From contig JALEHY010000007.1 of assembly GCA_022770425.1 (NCBI GenBank), positions 1 to 64,000 on the forward strand: DNA of 64,000 nt, written 5' to 3'. The first letter of the stretch is position 1. Each line of letters starts with the position of its first letter. The notes under the pieces were generated by a model that saw nothing but the letters and a program-made list of their open reading frames with translations, was not told where the DNA came from and made no database searches. This document shows positions 24,002 to 31,861 of this stretch, one piece after another. This DNA comes from Parvimonas sp. Lineage in GTDB: Bacteria; Bacillota; Clostridia; Tissierellales; Peptoniphilaceae. The position numbers and the translations under genes were made by a program.

Positions 24002-24652
24002 ATGAGACTGATTTTGTTAGGACCCCCAGGGGCTGGAAAAGGAACTCAAGCGACAAGTATCGTTAAGGAATATGGAATAACACATATTTCAACAGGAGAT
24101 ATTTTTAGACATAATATTAAAAATGAAACAGAACTTGGAAAAAAAGTAAAGGCTTATTTGGATAACGGACAATTAGTTCCGGATGAACTTACTATTGATT
24201 TAGTTTGGGACAGACTTTCCAAAGATGATTGTAAGAACGGGTTTTTACTTGACGGATTTCCAAGAACTATAAATCAAGCTGAAGCTTTGCAAAAGGGTTT
24301 AGAAGAAAGAGGACTTAAATTAGATAGAGTTGTAAACATTGATGTTGACAAGAATATCTTAGTAAAAAGACTTTCAGGAAGACGTGTTTGCAAAGATTGC
24401 GGAGAAACTTATCATATTGATAATAAGCCGACAGCAAAAGAAGGAATTTGTGATAATTGTTCCGGAGAAGTTATTCAAAGAGCGGACGATAACGAAAAAA
24501 CTGTTTTAGACCGTATAGAAGTTTATGAAAAACAAACTTTTCCTTTAATAGATTTTTATACAAATTTGAATTTGATTTTAACTGTTGATGGTACTTTACC
24601 TATTGAGGACGTCTTTTCACAAATTAAGGAGTCTCTTTCTACAAATGTTTAA
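24002..24652 (+). CDS. adk: Adenylate kinase, zinc-lid type
   Basis: The 216-residue enzyme interconverts ATP, AMP and ADP. It has the P-loop GPPGAGKGTQ, the AMP-site segment STGDIFR and DGFPRTINQAEA. The long LID carries CKDCGETYH and, later, CDNCSGE, a four-cysteine zinc site as in many Gram-positives. In many Firmicutes map follows adk; here it is absent and a KOW protein follows directly. Confidence 0.96.
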   Translation: MRLILLGPPGAGKGTQATSIVKEYGITHISTGDIFRHNIKNETELGKKVKAYLDNGQLVPDELTIDLVWDRLSKDDCKNGFLLDGFPRTINQAEALQKGLEERGLKLDRVVNIDVDKNILVKRLSGRRVCKDCGETYHIDNKPTAKEGICDNCSGEVIQRADDNEKTVLDRIEVYEKQTFPLIDFYTNLNLILTVDGTLPIEDVFSQIKESLSTNV

Positions 24653-24671
24653 CATTTTGGAGAGTAGTACT

Positions 24672-24953
24672 ATGGATCTAAATTTTGATTTTAAAGTAGG
24701 TCAGGTTGTAAAATCACTTAAGGGCCGTGACAAGGGCGAAGTAATGATCGTAGTTGAGGTAATAAATTCGTCATTAGTTAAAGTTGCTAATGGAAGAAAC
24801 AGACCTCTTTCTAAACCTAAACTTAAAAAGTCAAAGCATTTGCAAATTTATAACGACGTGCTTAAAGATTTTAGTTTAAATCCATTATCATTTAATGATT
24901 CGAATTTGAGAAAATTATTAAAATCATATATAGAAGATAATGTAGAAAAATAG
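24672..24953 (+). CDS. KOW-domain RNA-binding protein (L14e-like)
   Basis: The 93-residue protein has a KOW/SH3-like fold from residue 8 (KVGQVVKSLKGRDKGEVMIV). Small proteins of this kind lie between adk/map and infA in many Clostridia and are annotated as L14e/L6e/L27e-like; their role is not settled. The frame can be extended to 24585 within adk, but GGAGAG at 24659 selects ATG 24672. Confidence 0.8.
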   Translation: MDLNFDFKVGQVVKSLKGRDKGEVMIVVEVINSSLVKVANGRNRPLSKPKLKKSKHLQIYNDVLKDFSLNPLSFNDSNLRKLLKSYIEDNVEK

Positions 24954-24965
24954 GAGGTTCTTTAA

Positions 24966-25184
24966 ATGTCCAAAAAGGATGTTATAGAAGTTGAAGGGAC
25001 TGTAATTGATGCGATGCCAAATACTATATTCAAGGTAAAACTTGTTAATGGTCATGAGATAACAGCCCATATATCAGGAAAATTAAGAATGAATTATATA
25101 AGAATTCTTCCGGGAGATAAGGTGTTGGTAGAATTATCACCTTATGATTTAACAAAGGGAAGAATAACTTGGCGAAACAAGTAG
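24966..25184 (+). CDS. infA: Translation initiation factor IF-1
   Basis: At 72 residues it matches IF-1 throughout (VIEVEGTVIDAMPNTIFKVK, then GKLRMNYIRILPGDKV). This single-domain OB-fold protein binds the 30S A site during initiation. TAGGAGG precedes the ATG by about 6 bases. Confidence 0.97.
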   Translation: MSKKDVIEVEGTVIDAMPNTIFKVKLVNGHEITAHISGKLRMNYIRILPGDKVLVELSPYDLTKGRITWRNK

Positions 25185-25200
25185 CATAGGAGGGACTTAA

Positions 25201-25314
25201 ATGAAAGTAAGACCATCAGTAAAAAAAATGTGCGAAAAATGTAAAATCATCAGAAGAAAAGGTAGAGTAATGGTGATTTGTGAAAATCCAAAGCACAAAC
25301 AAAAACAAGGTTAA
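25201..25314 (+). CDS. rpmJ: 50S ribosomal protein L36, zinc form
   Basis: The 37-residue gene begins MKVRPSVKKMCEKCKIIRRK. Two cysteines in CEKC, one in VICEN and the His in PKHK make the zinc ribbon (C-x2-C-x12-C-x4-H), so this cluster keeps the zinc form of L36 although its S14 is zinc-free. Confidence 0.96.
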   Translation: MKVRPSVKKMCEKCKIIRRKGRVMVICENPKHKQKQG

Positions 25315-25335
25315 TAGATGGAGGTGTAGGTAGCA

Positions 25336-25698
25336 GTGAGAATTGTAGGTGTAGACTTACCAAGAGAAAAAAGAGTAGAAATTGGTTTAACTTATATTTA
25401 CGGTATAGGTAGAAAAACTTCAAATGATATTCTTAAAAGTGCCGGAATTAATCCAGACACAAGAGTTAAAGATTTAACTGAAGCTGATGCTGCTCTAATA
25501 AGAGCTGAGATAGATAAATATCTTGTTGAAGGTGATTTACGTAGAGAAATCGCTATGAACATTAAAAGATTAAGAGAAATAAACTGTTACAGAGGAATAA
25601 GACATAGAAGAGGATTACCTGTAAGAGGACAAAATACTAAAAATAATGCCAGAACAAGAAAAGGTCCAAAGAAAATTTCTGGTAAAAAAGGTAAATAA
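25336..25698 (+). CDS. rpsM: 30S ribosomal protein S13
   Basis: The 120-residue protein has MRIVGVDLPREKRVEIGLTY and a C-terminal basic tail after RGQNTKNNARTRKGP that contacts P-site tRNA. The start is a GTG 9 bases after GGAGGTG; no ATG lies in a usable place. Confidence 0.97.
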   Translation: MRIVGVDLPREKRVEIGLTYIYGIGRKTSNDILKSAGINPDTRVKDLTEADAALIRAEIDKYLVEGDLRREIAMNIKRLREINCYRGIRHRRGLPVRGQNTKNNARTRKGPKKISGKKGK

Positions 25699-25711
25699 GG
25701 AGGGGATTTAA

Positions 25712-26107
25712 TTGGCAGTTAAGAAACAAAAAGCTCGTGTAAAAAGAAGAGAGCGTAAAAATATTGAAAAAGGACAAGCACATATAGTTTCTTCTTTTAA
25801 TAACACTATGGTAACACTTAGCGACTTAAACGGAAATGTAATTTCTTGGGCAAGTGCCGGACAATTAGGTTTCAGAGGTTCAAGAAAATCAACTCCGTTT
25901 GCTGCACAACAAGCTGCTGAAGAAGCTGCTAAAAAAGCAATGGAACATGGATTAAAAGTTGTTGAGGTTTATGTAAAAGGACCTGGATCAGGTAGAGAAG
26001 CTGCGATTAGATCTTTGCAAGCTACCGGATTAGAAGTTAGTTTAATTAAAGACGTTACTCCAATTCCGCACAATGGTTGTAGACCACCAAAGAGAAGAAG
26101 AGTGTAA
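25712..26107 (+). CDS. rpsK: 30S ribosomal protein S11
   Basis: The 131-residue protein has NTMVTLSDLNGNVISWASAG and ends PHNGCRPPKRRRV, the S11 hallmark. The start is TTG, 9 bases after AGGAGG, giving MAVKKQKARV. In most Firmicutes rpsD or rpoA follows; here rpoA follows and rpsD is about 34 kb away. Confidence 0.97.
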   Translation: MAVKKQKARVKRRERKNIEKGQAHIVSSFNNTMVTLSDLNGNVISWASAGQLGFRGSRKSTPFAAQQAAEEAAKKAMEHGLKVVEVYVKGPGSGREAAIRSLQATGLEVSLIKDVTPIPHNGCRPPKRRRV

Positions 26108-26191
26108 TAACTTTTAGATTTTAAATATTGGATAAGAATATTTATAGTATTTAAGAGTTTCAATGAAATTAGACTAAGGAGGATAAAGTCT

Positions 26192-27133
26192 ATGACAGAA
26201 GAATTAAATACAAGTATTGAAGTTTTAGATATAGACCTTGATAAAAATTATGGTAAATTTGCTATAATGCCTCTTGACAGAGGTTATGGAACTACACTTG
26301 GTAATTCTCTTAGAAGAGTTCTTTTGGGTTCTCTTCCGGGTTCTGCCATTGCAACTGTAAAGATTGATGGTATAGGACATGAATTTACTACAATTAAAGG
26401 TTCAATAGTTGACGTACCTGAGCTTTTAATAAATATTAAAGGTATTGCCTTAAAGAAATTTAACACAGAACCGGTTGTTTTGGAACTTAATGTTAAAGGA
26501 CCTAAGGTGGTAACTGCAGGAGATATATCTGAAAATCAAGTTGTTGAAATAGCTAATAAAGACCATTATATTACTACTCTTAACGAAGAAGGAGAAATTA
26601 GAATGGATCTTTTGGTATTAAACGGTAAGGGTTACAGAGTGAGTGATTTTAATAAAGAGTATTGCGATATTAATGCAATAGCTGTTGATTCTTCTTTCTC
26701 ACCTGTAAAAAAAGTAAACTTTACTGTCGGAAATACCAGAGTTGGACAAAGTATAGATTTTGATAAATTAGAAATTGAAGTTTGGACAAATGGAACTATT
26801 ACTCCTCAGGAAGCTCTTTCAACAGGAGCCGGTATATTTATGGACTATTTGAGTCTGTTTAGAGAGTTACCGGATATAAATCTTGATGATTCAACTGCAA
26901 AAAACGGTAAAAATTTAGATTCAAATTCTATTATGTCTAAAACAGTAGAAGAATTAGATTTATCCCTTAGAAGCTTCAACTGCCTTAAGAGGTCAAATTT
27001 GAATACGGTAAGAGATATTGTTTCAAAAGATGTTGAGGAACTAAAGAAAATTAAAAACTTTGGTAAAAAATCTGTACAAGAAGTAATAGACAAAATACAT
27101 GAATTAGGTCTAAAATTTTTAGATGAAGAATAA
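26192..27133 (+). CDS. rpoA: RNA polymerase alpha subunit
   Basis: The 313-residue protein has the N-terminal dimerization domain (GNSLRRVLLGSLPGSAI) and a C-terminal domain (NCLKRSNLNTVRDIVS...IKNFGKKSVQEV) that contacts UP elements and activators. The gap of 84 bases after rpsK holds a good AAGGAGG but no clear terminator. Confidence 0.97.
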   Translation: MTEELNTSIEVLDIDLDKNYGKFAIMPLDRGYGTTLGNSLRRVLLGSLPGSAIATVKIDGIGHEFTTIKGSIVDVPELLINIKGIALKKFNTEPVVLELNVKGPKVVTAGDISENQVVEIANKDHYITTLNEEGEIRMDLLVLNGKGYRVSDFNKEYCDINAIAVDSSFSPVKKVNFTVGNTRVGQSIDFDKLEIEVWTNGTITPQEALSTGAGIFMDYLSLFRELPDINLDDSTAKNGKNLDSNSIMSKTVEELDLSLRSFNCLKRSNLNTVRDIVSKDVEELKKIKNFGKKSVQEVIDKIHELGLKFLDEE

Positions 27134-27159
27134 AACTGGTAAAAAGAGGAGGTAATACT

Positions 27160-27504
27160 TTGGCTAATTTAAGAAAACTTGGACGTAGAGCTGACCATAG
27201 AAATGCTATGCTTAGAAATCAAGTTCAATCACTTTTTGAAAACGGTAAGATTGAAACTACGTTAACAAGAGCAAAAGAAACAAGAAGAGTAGCTGAAAAA
27301 ATGATAACTCTTGGTAAAAAAGGCGATCTTCACTCAAGAAGACAAGCATTAGCTTATATTTACAAGACAGAAACAGTTCATAAGCTATTTGAAGAAATTG
27401 CTCCACTTTATAAAGAAAGAAACGGTGGATATACAAGAATATTAAAGCTTGGACCAAGACAAGGGGACGCAGCTGAAATGGCAATTTTAGAGTTAGTAAA
27501 ATAA
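27160..27504 (+). CDS. rplQ: 50S ribosomal protein L17
   Basis: The 114-residue protein has KLGRRADHRNAMLRNQ and ends GPRQGDAAEMAILEL. The start is TTG, 6-8 bases after GAGGAGG. It is the last gene of the ribosomal cluster; the ecfA genes that follow it in many Firmicutes are absent. Confidence 0.97.
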   Translation: MANLRKLGRRADHRNAMLRNQVQSLFENGKIETTLTRAKETRRVAEKMITLGKKGDLHSRRQALAYIYKTETVHKLFEEIAPLYKERNGGYTRILKLGPRQGDAAEMAILELVK

Positions 27505-27511
27505 TTGATAT

Positions 27512-27563
27512 AAATTTTATCATGATAAAATTTGAAAAGCACTGTTGTTACAGTGCTTTTTTT
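27512..27563 (+). terminator. Terminator region of the ribosomal cluster
   Basis: A perfect 22-base palindrome without a T run (27512-27533) is followed by a strong terminator, AAAAGCACTG-TTGTTA-CAGTGCTTTT, with seven T (27535-27563). Confidence 0.9.
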
Positions 27564-27656
27564 GTGTCTTTATACAAGTATAAGGTTTTCTTATTTTGTT
27601 TATAGAAAAAAATTATTTAAAAAAATCACTTAAATACTGTACTTTTTATTGATTTT

Positions 27657-27666
27657 CTGATATAAT
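27657..27666 (+). promoter_or_regulatory. Extended -10 promoter of the HPr-like gene
   Basis: CTGA then TATAAT (27661-27666) gives a TG-extended -10. No good -35 is seen. It lies 30 bases before the gene. Confidence 0.5.
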
Positions 27667-27695
27667 GGATTTAAGTTTTAAAGGAGGTTTCTACG

Positions 27696-27968
27696 ATGAA
27701 GGAAAAGGTTATTGTTAAAGGAAAGATAGGTCTTAATGCAAGGCCTGCGTCAATGTTTTTAAGACTTTCTGTAAAATTTAAATCTGATGTAATGTTGATT
27801 AAAGACGGAAATTTTTACAATGGAAAAAGTATTTTAAGTATTTTGTCTATGGGAGCCGTAAACGGTGATGAAATTGAGATAGAAGTTTTGGGAGAAGATG
27901 AAGAAGAAGCAATAAAAAAATTGGTTGAATTTTTTGAATCCGATTTAGAAGAGAGATACACCATTTAA
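27696..27968 (+). CDS. HPr-family protein lacking the phosphorylatable histidine (Crh-like)
   Basis: This 90-residue protein matches HPr across its length. At the active site it reads GLNARPA, so Asn14 stands where His15 of HPr accepts phosphate from enzyme I. The regulatory serine is kept (GKSILSIL, Ser45, equivalent to Ser46). Bacillus Crh has the same design with Gln15 and works only in catabolite control. The protein should therefore not carry sugar-transport phosphate but could be a target of HPr kinase and a CcpA-type corepressor. AAAGGAGG precedes it. It has its own promoter and is not next to ptsI. Confidence 0.85.
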   Translation: MKEKVIVKGKIGLNARPASMFLRLSVKFKSDVMLIKDGNFYNGKSILSILSMGAVNGDEIEIEVLGEDEEEAIKKLVEFFESDLEERYTI

Positions 27969-28300
27969 TGATAAGTCAAAATTTTACAGCGGTTATTTTT
28001 CATATATTTCATATATAGTATAGAATATTTGAGTTGGAAATTTAAATGTAGAAAGTTTTGTGTTACTTATTTTGATGATTTTTATTTAAGAGTTTTGACA
28101 ATTTAAAAATATTCTTGCCCTTCGGCAGATAGGGATAATAAATTCGTGAGAAAATTTTTTAATGATGTAAGTAATTGAAAAATTCATATTTTTTATAGAT
28201 GAAAGAAAGAGAACAGTCATTATACTCTAAATAATATTACAATGTTGTAAAGTAATAGATGAATGTAAAAAAAGTGATGTTAAAGTCACTTTTTTTTTGA
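27969..28300 (+). other. Non-coding AT-rich stretch ending in a terminator-like hairpin
   Basis: No gene is seen. There is a small GCC/GGC hairpin near 28118-28132. At 28267-28300 AAAAAAGTGA-TGTTAAAG-TCACTTTTTT forms a strong terminator. It lies 300 bases after the HPr-like gene, so it may end a long 3' tail or an unrecognised small RNA. A TTGACA at 28095 has no matching -10. Confidence 0.5.
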
Positions 28301-28318
28301 TTTTTTTTGCTTAAATAC

Positions 28319-28349
28319 TTGACAAAATATATATATATATATATATAAT
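28319..28349 (+). promoter_or_regulatory. Promoter with an AT-repeat spacer (candidate phase-variable promoter)
   Basis: A consensus TTGACA (28319-28324) and TATAAT (28344-28349) are 19 bases apart, and nearly the whole spacer is (AT)n. Loss of one AT unit would give the optimal 17 bases. An overlapping TATATA at 28342-28347 gives 17 bases in the present state but is a weaker -10. Confidence 0.7.
28327..28346 (+). repeat. (AT)10 dinucleotide microsatellite
   Basis: Ten uninterrupted AT units lie between the -35 and -10 elements of the coiled-coil surface-protein promoter. Such tracts change length by slipped-strand mispairing. Confidence 0.95.
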
Positions 28350-28385
28350 TGTATATGAAAGTTAGATGTGAAGGGAGAATTTAAT

Positions 28386-29744
28386 ATGAAAAGAAGTAAA
28401 AAAATATTAGCTCTTTCTCTTACAACTGCATTATTAGTAGGTGGAGCTCACTCAGCATTCGCCGCAAGATTGGATTCAACATCTTTAAAAGCATTTGATA
28501 ATGTTAATTTTAAGGCATTAACTGATTCTCAAAGAGAAAATATGTTAGCTGAATTAGTTGACTTATTAAACAGTGCTAATCTTGATATAAAGGATGCAAG
28601 AGTAAAGTTGGCTAATGCAGAAAAAGCTTTCGCAGATGCAAAAGCTAAAGATGTAAAAGCTAAAGAAGAATTGGCTAAATTAGAAGCACAATTAAATAAA
28701 GCAAAAGAAAACTTAAAAGTAAAAGAAGAAGCAAATAAGGCTGCAAAAGCTGCATTGGATAAGCTTACAAAAGAATATGAAGCTGCTAAAAAAGCTAATG
28801 ATAAAGCTAAGACTGATGCAATAAATACAGCAAATAAGAAATATGAATCAACTGTAAAAGCAACTGATACAAAGATTGCTGATATTACTGCAAGTTTAGC
28901 TCAAGCTGAAGCTGAATTAGCTGCTGCACAAGGTGCTAAACCTGAAATTAAAGCTGCTGCTCAAGCTAAAGTTGATGAACTAAAAGCAAATTTATCTAAA
29001 GAAAAAAGTGCTGCACCTGCTGTAAAAGCAAAAGCACTTGAAGAAAAAGATTTAGCTGTTAAAACAGCAGAATTTACTCACAAGGCAAAAGCTGATGAAA
29101 TTGAATTTATTTATGTAGCAAATGATAACTACAAAGAAGAAGGAAAAATTCCTGCAGCTAAGAAAGTTGCTGAAAAGGCAGCTGCTGAACTTGCTGCTGC
29201 AAAAGCAGAAGTTGAAAAATTAAATCCATTAGTTGAAGCTGCAAAAGCTGCAGTTAAACAAGCTGAATCTCAACTTGAAATTAAGAAAATGTCATTACTT
29301 AGTGCACAAAATGAATTAGCAACTGCTAATTACAATAAAATGGTTGTTTCAAAGAAAATAAAAGAAATCAGCTCAGGTGATGGATATACAACAGCTAAAG
29401 ATCAACTTAAACTTAGCGATGAAGAAAAAGAAGCATTAGCTGAAATCGAAAAAGAAAGTATTGAATCTTTAGACAAACAAGTTAAAGATGCTAAAGAAAA
29501 GAAAGATCAATTTGAAGCATCTATAGAAGAACAAAAAGGCAAATTGAACGAATCTGGACTTAAAGAAGAAGAAACTGAAGTTGCAGTAGTAGAAGATACT
29601 AAGGAAGATACTAAGAAAGATGTTAAGAAGAAAGAATTAACAACTTCATCATCTATGCCAAAAACAGGTATTGCTGCTACTTCATTGTCAGTATTAGCTA
29701 CTATTTCCGGAATAGGCGCTTATATTTTCAAAAAAAGAAGATAA
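28386..29744 (+). CDS. Coiled-coil sortase-anchored surface protein (MPKTG)
   Basis: The 452-residue protein has a signal peptide of about 28 residues (KKILALSLTTALLVGGAHSAFA). A long Ala/Lys/Glu-rich region of about 350 residues has heptad-like repeats and no cysteine or proline-rich linker, predicted to be a rod of coiled coil. A wall-sorting signal closes it: MPKTG at residues 424-428, a hydrophobic stretch and KKRR. The motif departs from LPXTG at its first residue. It is likely an adhesin or structural fibre; the binding partner is unknown. A GTG at 28368 is in frame, but AGGGAG at 28372 selects ATG 28386. Its promoter contains an (AT)10 spacer, so expression may switch on and off. Confidence 0.85.
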   Translation: MKRSKKILALSLTTALLVGGAHSAFAARLDSTSLKAFDNVNFKALTDSQRENMLAELVDLLNSANLDIKDARVKLANAEKAFADAKAKDVKAKEELAKLEAQLNKAKENLKVKEEANKAAKAALDKLTKEYEAAKKANDKAKTDAINTANKKYESTVKATDTKIADITASLAQAEAELAAAQGAKPEIKAAAQAKVDELKANLSKEKSAAPAVKAKALEEKDLAVKTAEFTHKAKADEIEFIYVANDNYKEEGKIPAAKKVAEKAAAELAAAKAEVEKLNPLVEAAKAAVKQAESQLEIKKMSLLSAQNELATANYNKMVVSKKIKEISSGDGYTTAKDQLKLSDEEKEALAEIEKESIESLDKQVKDAKEKKDQFEASIEEQKGKLNESGLKEEETEVAVVEDTKEDTKKDVKKKELTTSSSMPKTGIAATSLSVLATISGIGAYIFKKRR

Positions 29745-29815
29745 TTTAAAAAAGTTATCGTATGTACGATTTTATAGTAAAAATTAATTAATTTATAAAT
29801 TCTAACTTTCAATAA

Positions 29816-29838
29816 AAGACCCGTAAGGGTTTTTTTAT
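29816..29838 (+). terminator. Terminator after the coiled-coil surface protein
   Basis: AAAGACCC and GGGTTTTT form a stem with a GTAA loop and a run of T. Confidence 0.75.
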
Positions 29839-29917
29839 TTTATATGTTTATAAAATATTACCGATCTGTCATTATTTTACATAATATTTTCTGAAATTAA
29901 AGTTTTTTAAAACATAA

Positions 29918-30045
29918 TTGGTTACAAATTTTATTTTTAATATAATCTTCTTAAAAGAAAATATTTTTTAGTAAATAAAAAATTTATAAGGATATGATTA
30001 TAAAAAATGTTAAAAGACATCGACCTGTCTTTTAAGTTTAATTTT
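29918..30045 (+). ncRNA. Candidate small RNA with its own promoter
   Basis: TTGGTT (29918-29923), 17 bases and TATAAT (29941-29946) make a good promoter with no gene behind it. About 60 bases later AAAAGACA-TCGACC-TGTCTTTT (30012-30033) forms an 8-bp hairpin, followed by T-rich DNA. A transcript of about 90-100 bases would result. No coding frame with a ribosome binding site is present. Confidence 0.35.
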
Positions 30046-30365
30046 TTATTTTTCTTTAAAATTTCTGTAAGGAAAAAGAAACTGTACCCGATAACGATTA
30101 AGAAATAATATACTAATGAAAATAAATAGAAAGCTGAAGAAAAACATAAGGTTAAAGATAAATAAGGCAATGTTTTTTGTATTTCTGCAAAAGAAGGAAT
30201 AATACATATGTATAAACTTGAAAATAATAAACTTATATTTCAAATAAAACAAAATTTGTTAATGTAAACGGTAATGAAGTAAGCTTAAAAAGGGGTTAAA
30301 TTTTGACAAGTTAGTATTTGATATTATACATAAAAGTATTTTAAAAATTTAAATTAATTAAAAAG
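30046..30365. other. AT-rich intergenic stretch with possible gene debris
   Basis: A short frame at about 30208 (MYKLENNKLIFQIKQNLLM) and, one frame over, FVNVNGNEVSLKRG suggest a broken gene, but I cannot identify it. Nothing else is recognised. Confidence 0.3.
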
Positions 30366-30407
30366 AAAATCACCTTTAGGAGCATATACTCGTCAAGGTG
30401 ATTTTTT
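30366..30407. terminator. Terminator of the gcv operon, bidirectional in form
   Basis: AAAATCACCTT (30366-30376) pairs with AAGGTGATTTT (30395-30405). It is followed by a T run on the plus strand and a T-rich stretch on the minus strand, directly behind gcvPB. Confidence 0.8.
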
Positions 30408-30411
30408 TAAT

Positions 30412-31860
30412 TTATTTTACATATTTTAAAATTAATTCTTTAGCGGCTAATGTTTCATCAGGTCTTTTAATTTCTGTATTATGAGGCGCTTCATGAACTA
30501 TTTCAGGGTTTGTTTCAGCTTCTTTAGCTATTTCTATCATAGCTTTAGCAAAACCGTCTAAAGTTTCTTTTGATTCTGTTTCTGTAGGTTCAACCATTAA
30601 TGATTCAGGAACTATTAATGGGAAGTAAACTGTTGGTGGGTGGTACCCTTTGTCAATCAGTCTTTTAGCAACATCAAGAGTAACTAAACCGTTTGGATTT
30701 TTAAGTCCTGCAAGAGCAAATTCGTGTTTGAATTTAACGCCTTGTGGCAAGTTGTAATAGTCTTTTAATTGATTTGCTAAGTAATTTGAGTTAAGAACCG
30801 CAAAATCACTTGCTTTTTTAAGTCCATCTGAACCTAAAGCTAAAACATAAGCATAAGCTCTGACAAGAACACCAAAGTGTCCATAGAAGTCTTTTACTTT
30901 ACCGATAGTCTTTGGAACATCGTAAGAGAATCTATAAAGTTCTCCATCTTTTATAACAATAGGAACAGGTAAAAATTCTTTTAAGAAATCTTTACATCCG
31001 ACATATCCTGAACCGGGACCGCCACCTCCGTGAGGAGTTGAGAATGTTTTGTGAAGATTGTAGTGAATTGCATCAAATCCCATATCTCCTGGTCTAACAT
31101 GTCCTAAGATTGCATTTGCATTTGCACCGTCATAGTATAATAATCCGCCGGCTTCATGAACTATTTTTGCAATTTCTTTGATTTCACTTTCGAATAAACC
31201 TAAAGTATTTGGATTTGTAAGCATAAGTCCTGCTGTATCTTCTCCAACGGCTGCTTTTAGTGCTTCTAAATCGACTAAACCATTTTCGCCTGATTTAATT
31301 TCGATAATTTTATATCCTGCCATAGATGCAGTTGCAGGGTTTGTGCCGTGAGCAGAGTCCGGAACTATGATTTTATTTCTTTGGAAATCGCCGTTATTTT
31401 CATGATATGCTTTGAAAATCATTATGGCAGTTATTTCTCCGTGAGCACCGGCAGCAGGTTGTAATGTACAAGCGTCCATACCTGAAGTTTCGTTTAGTGA
31501 ATTTCCAAGTTCAAATAAAAGTTGAAGAGCACCTTGTGCATGACATTCACAAATATTTGGATGAAGTCCTGCAAATCCCGGAAGAGCTGCCATAGCATCA
31601 TTTATTTTAGGATTGTATTTCATTGTACAAGAGCCTAATGGATAGAATCCTGTATCAACTCCGAAGTTTTTGTTTGAAAGATTTGTAAAATGTCTTACAA
31701 CGTCAAATTCTGAAACTTCCGGTAAATCAACTTCTCCGTCATTTAATAAATCTGAAGGAATTAAGTTTTTGATACATACATCTTCAACGTCTAACTCAGG
31801 TAATCTATGACCGATTTTGCCCGGTTGTGATAATTCAAATATCAATTTATCGTATTTCAT
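30412..31860 (-). CDS. gcvPB: Glycine dehydrogenase (decarboxylating) subunit 2, P-protein
   Basis: The 482-residue subunit carries the pyridoxal-phosphate lysine in AIHYNLHKTFSTPHGGGGPG. With GcvPA it decarboxylates glycine and passes the aminomethyl group to lipoyl-GcvH. The frame runs back to 31929 inside gcvPA, but the start is ATG 31860 (MKYDKLIFELSQPGK), one base after the gcvPA stop; GGAGG within the end of gcvPA is its ribosome binding site, so the subunits are translationally coupled. Two-gene P-protein is usual in Firmicutes. Confidence 0.95.
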   Translation of the reverse strand: MKYDKLIFELSQPGKIGHRLPELDVEDVCIKNLIPSDLLNDGEVDLPEVSEFDVVRHFTNLSNKNFGVDTGFYPLGSCTMKYNPKINDAMAALPGFAGLHPNICECHAQGALQLLFELGNSLNETSGMDACTLQPAAGAHGEITAIMIFKAYHENNGDFQRNKIIVPDSAHGTNPATASMAGYKIIEIKSGENGLVDLEALKAAVGEDTAGLMLTNPNTLGLFESEIKEIAKIVHEAGGLLYYDGANANAILGHVRPGDMGFDAIHYNLHKTFSTPHGGGGPGSGYVGCKDFLKEFLPVPIVIKDGELYRFSYDVPKTIGKVKDFYGHFGVLVRAYAYVLALGSDGLKKASDFAVLNSNYLANQLKDYYNLPQGVKFKHEFALAGLKNPNGLVTLDVAKRLIDKGYHPPTVYFPLIVPESLMVEPTETESKETLDGFAKAMIEIAKEAETNPEIVHEAPHNTEIKRPDETLAAKELILKYVK

Positions 31861-31861
31861 A

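Noticed and set aside
27512..27533. 22-base palindrome after rplQ as a protein-binding site
   Set aside because: It is more simply part of the terminator region; no second copy was seen near a promoter.
28327..28346. AT repeat as part of a CRISPR or satellite array
   Set aside because: A single dinucleotide tract with no spacer-repeat structure; explained better as a promoter spacer.
29937..30252. Two overlapping minus-strand frames of 77 and 68 codons
   Set aside because: Phe/Leu/Tyr-rich translations typical of AT-rich non-coding DNA, without ribosome binding sites; one overlaps the candidate small RNA.
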